The notes below the pieces were generated by a model. The model was given only the letters and a program-made list of their open reading frames with translations. It made no database searches and was not told the DNA's origin. A stretch of 7,824 nucleotides of DNA from Thiohalomonas sp. Its GTDB lineage: Bacteria; Pseudomonadota; Gammaproteobacteria; GRL18. This document shows, piece after piece, positions 5,804-7,824 of this stretch; positions within the stretch are counted from its first letter, which is position 1; every line of letters starts with the position of its first letter. A program made the position numbers and the translations under genes. The stretch covers positions 1 to 7,824 of the forward strand of contig JAIVER010000054.1 of NCBI GenBank assembly GCA_023864145.1, in the 5' to 3' direction.

Positions 5804-7522
5804 CTAATCTTTAGTAACACGGTTTATTTCTTCAAGACTAGTAATACCATCCATTATTTTCTTAAGTCCAGACTTTCTTAAATCGGGGATACCTTCTTTT
5901 TTGGCCTGATCAGCCAAATCAATCGCATTACCACCTTCCATAATTATACGTCCCATAGCTTCTGAAATTTTCATGACCTGATAGATACCGATGCGACCTT
6001 TGTATCCCGCATTGCAACTGGAACAGCCAACAGGCTTATAGACTTTAAAAGCCGTGGCTATATTTTCTTCGGTAAACCCTTCTTCAAGCAACGCTTCCTT
6101 GGGAACATCAATAGGCTGTTTACAACTTTCACATAATCGGCGTGCTAAACGTTGTGCGATAATCAGACTGACTGCCGATGCGATATTATAGGGAGAAACT
6201 CCCATATCCATTAGGCGCCCCAGAGTTTGCGGTGCATCATTGGTGTGCAAAGTTGAAAGTACCATATGCCCGGTTTGTGCTGCCCTAATCGCAATTTCTG
6301 CAGTTTCTAAGTCACGTATTTCACCAACCATCACAATATCAGGATCCTGGCGTAAAAATGAACGCAATGCCGCAGCAAAAGTAAGTCCTGTTTTGGGATT
6401 TACATTAACCTGATTAAGCCCTGGTAAATTGATCTCTGCCGGATCTTCTGCTGTAGAGATGTTAACACCCTCGGTATTGAGAATATTTAAACCGGTATAT
6501 AATGAAACGGTTTTGCCAGAGCCTGTAGGACCTGTGACAAGAATCATTCCCTGTGGTTTAGATAAGGCATCTAAATACAGTTCTTTTTGAAAACCCTCAT
6601 AGCCCAGAGCATCAATCCCTAATTGTGCACTGCTGGGATCAAGAATACGTAGTACAGCTTTTTCACCAAATAGAGTTGGACAGGTGCTGACACGAAAATC
6701 TATGGCTCGATTTTTGGAAATCTTTAAGCGCATACGGCCATCTTGGGGAATACGACGTTCGGAAATATCAAGACGGGATAAGACCTTAATACGAGCCAGG
6801 ATTCGAGGTGTTAAGTTAACAGGAGGTTTAGCAACTTCTTCCAGTAAGCCGTCAATTCTTAAGCGCACCCGAAAAAATTTATCATAGGGTTCAAAGTGGA
6901 TATCAGAAGCTCCTTTATTTATGGCATCCAATAAAATTTTATTGACAAATTTTACAACAGGCGCATCATCAGCACTTTTGCCTGTAACATCTTCTTCCTT
7001 TTTTTCTGAATCTTCATAATCTAATCCTTCCAGGTCGTCGTCATTGAATTCATCCGTATTTAAAGAGGTATCGGCTTCAGATAATGCTTTTGCTATGGCG
7101 ACTTCAAGTTTGTCGGCTTCGACTAAAATCGCTTCAGTGCTCAAGCCCGACTGGAATTTAATTTCATCAAGAGCGGAAATGTTAGTCGGATCAGCGACCG
7201 CAATGAAAAGTCGTGCACCTCTTCTGAATAAAGGGAGTGCATGGTGTTTGGTAATGAGGTTTTCTTTAATGACTCTGACTGTGTCTTTGTCTAGTTCAAC
7301 CGTACTAATATCTAATAAAGGGGTACCAAATTCAGTAGAGGCAAGCGTTGCAATATCGAGTGATTTAACCAGATTTTTAGTGGTAACATATTGAACAAAA
7401 GGGAGTTTGTCTTTTTTTGCAGAAGCAATGGCATTAATCGCATCTTTTTCACTAAGGAGATTCTGCATAACAAGTTGTCTGGCTAGGCCGGTTAATTGAG
7501 ATGATTGTTGAGCTAATACCAT
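5804..7522 (-). CDS. pilB: type IV pilus extension ATPase PilB
   Basis: PilB is the cytoplasmic hexameric ATPase that powers pilus extension. The 572-residue protein matches the family in length and order. An N-terminal MshEN/GspE_N-type region runs to about 145, an acidic linker occupies about 148-180, and the ATPase core follows. Motifs seen: Walker A GPTGSGKT at 331-338, the Asp box region around AEDPAEI at 358-364, Walker B-type DPDIVMVGEIRD at 393-404, and the His box GHMVLSTLHTNDA at 418-430. The zinc tetra-cysteine motif is C464, C467, C500 and C503. ASDIHFEPY at 205-213 and RIPQDGR at 257-263 are also typical. ATG at 7522 has only a weak A/G-rich ribosome site (AAAAAGAAA). MshEN domains in related proteins can bind cyclic di-GMP; whether this one does is not shown here. 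It is the first gene of the leftward cluster. Confidence 0.97.
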   Translation of the reverse strand: MVLAQQSSQLTGLARQLVMQNLLSEKDAINAIASAKKDKLPFVQYVTTKNLVKSLDIATLASTEFGTPLLDISTVELDKDTVRVIKENLITKHHALPLFRRGARLFIAVADPTNISALDEIKFQSGLSTEAILVEADKLEVAIAKALSEADTSLNTDEFNDDDLEGLDYEDSEKKEEDVTGKSADDAPVVKFVNKILLDAINKGASDIHFEPYDKFFRVRLRIDGLLEEVAKPPVNLTPRILARIKVLSRLDISERRIPQDGRMRLKISKNRAIDFRVSTCPTLFGEKAVLRILDPSSAQLGIDALGYEGFQKELYLDALSKPQGMILVTGPTGSGKTVSLYTGLNILNTEGVNISTAEDPAEINLPGLNQVNVNPKTGLTFAAALRSFLRQDPDIVMVGEIRDLETAEIAIRAAQTGHMVLSTLHTNDAPQTLGRLMDMGVSPYNIASAVSLIIAQRLARRLCESCKQPIDVPKEALLEEGFTEENIATAFKVYKPVGCSSCNAGYKGRIGIYQVMKISEAMGRIIMEGGNAIDLADQAKKEGIPDLRKSGLKKIMDGITSLEEINRVTKD

Positions 7523-7596
7523 AATTTCTTTTTATCTCTATCTTTTTGTTGCTAAAAGATATTTAAATGGATTAAGGATTTATAAATTATTTTATT

Positions 7597-7629
7597 TACT
7601 AGAATAGAATATTCTATTATATTCTAGTA
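7597..7629. promoter_or_regulatory. nested palindromes built from TAGAATA units (possible operator)
   Basis: A perfect 10-base inverted repeat, TACTAGAATA at 7597-7606 and TATTCTAGTA at 7620-7629, encloses a 13-base spacer. Overlapping it is a second perfect palindrome, TAGAATATTCTA, at 7605-7616. Together they give four half-sites: TAGAATA at 7600 and 7605 and TATTCTA at 7610 and 7620. The block lies about 75 bases upstream of pilB in the divergent intergenic region and contains TATAAT on the minus strand (7621-7616), although no good -35 box precedes it at normal spacing. It may be a regulator site for pilB, for the rightward gene, or for both. The regulator is unknown. Confidence 0.55.
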
Positions 7630-7720
7630 CGAACTTTAATTTATAGCCAAAAAATTATTGTTTTTTCTCAAAAAAATCGTAAAAATGAGATATATTTCCA
7701 TAAATTTGGAATTATTTAGC

Positions 7721-7726
7721 TATAAT
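7721..7726 (+). promoter_or_regulatory. consensus -10 box for the rightward gene
   Basis: TATAAT matches the sigma-70 -10 consensus exactly. The hexamers at 16-18 base spacing upstream are poor -35 boxes and there is no extended -10 TG, so activator help or A-tract assistance might be needed. A transcript would start near 7733. The phased A-tracts at 7649-7685 lie upstream. A small dyad, TTCCA and TGGAA (7696-7700 and 7707-7711), sits where the -35 region would be and could be a protein site. Confidence 0.35.
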
Positions 7727-7744
7727 TTCAATATATACCCATAC

Positions 7745-7769
7745 CTATGAAAATGCTTGATTTTCATAG
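7745..7769 (+). promoter_or_regulatory. perfect 10-bp hairpin in the leader or start region of the rightward gene
   Basis: CTATGAAAAT at 7745-7754 is followed by a 5-base loop (GCTTG) and its exact reverse complement ATTTTCATAG at 7760-7769. The stem buries both upstream in-frame ATG codons (7747 and 7753). If translation begins at ATG 7792, the hairpin is a 5' leader structure. It could alternatively be a DNA operator just downstream of the promoter. Confidence 0.6.
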
Positions 7770-7824
7770 AGAAGAAGATCAAAATTATCCAATGACGCAA
7801 ATTACTCTCACAGCCCATGAAAAA
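7747..7824 (+). CDS. 5' end of an unidentified rightward gene (partial)
   Basis: A frame is open from a TAA at 7723-7725 to the window edge. It has in-frame ATG codons at 7747, 7753 and 7792. From the last, the protein begins MTQITLTAHEK, which reads like a natural N-terminus; the upstream codons encode a charged stretch including FHREEDQNYP. The short promoter-to-7747 distance, absence of a ribosome site there and the hairpin over 7745-7769 favour 7792, although the purine-rich GAAGAAG at 7771-7777 is rather far from it. The reading is not a prepilin leader, so this is not pilA, which often sits divergent to pilB. The ITLT start loosely recalls IscA/ErpA-type proteins, but 11 residues cannot settle that. 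Confidence 0.45.
   Translation, partial: MKMLDFHREEDQNYPMTQITLTAHEK

Noticed and set aside
7044..7394. 116-codon plus-strand open frame inside pilB
   Set aside because: It lies wholly antisense to the strongly supported PilB coding sequence, and the translation shows no domain.

Overview
The window is an AT-rich stretch (base composition judged by eye, not counted) of a gammaproteobacterial chromosome. The type IV pilus assembly genes pilB-pilC-pilD run directly into coaE, zapD and yacG on the minus strand. This gene order is well known in gammaproteobacteria such as Pseudomonas and its relatives, and ZapD and YacG are themselves characteristic of that class. I cannot name the genus.

Layout. 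At the left edge (2-82, +) is the last part of an unidentified frame. Its stop codon overlaps a TTG start for a two-domain protein (79-1128, +) that fuses a MutT-type Nudix hydrolase to a ThiE/TenI-like domain. A small membrane-anchored protein (1128-1643, +) is coupled to it by a one-base TAATG overlap. The rightward genes end against a convergent leftward cluster. Between them, at 1665-1798, lies a large imperfect palindrome. The minus-strand cluster then reads, from right to left, pilB (5804-7522), pilC (4505-5734), pilD (3587-4498), coaE (2937-3587), zapD (2047-2814) and yacG (1805-2011). pilD and coaE overlap by one base, and pilC and pilD are 6 bases apart. A 122-base gap before zapD holds a possible weak internal promoter. 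To the right of pilB is a divergent AT-rich intergenic region (7523-7746) with nested palindromes, phased A-tracts and a consensus -10 box. It is followed by the 5' end of a rightward gene that is cut by the window and is not recognisably pilA.

How the genes work together. PilB is the extension ATPase, PilC the inner-membrane platform protein and PilD the prepilin peptidase/N-methylase of a type IV pilus. CoaE makes coenzyme A, ZapD bundles FtsZ, and YacG is a zinc protein that inhibits DNA gyrase; these three are housekeeping genes that travel with the pil cluster. The Nudix-ThiE fusion probably cleans the nucleotide pool, with a second domain of uncertain role whose thiamin-phosphate-synthase metal ligands appear lost.

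The protein-coding content is ordinary. The points worth a second look are mostly non-coding or at the level of expression: the 1665-1798 palindrome, the nested palindrome upstream of pilB, a perfect hairpin over the first ATG of the rightward gene, a dnaX-like slippery run inside the Nudix-ThiE gene, and an A10 run at the start of pilC. I found no clear evidence of a new multi-gene system.
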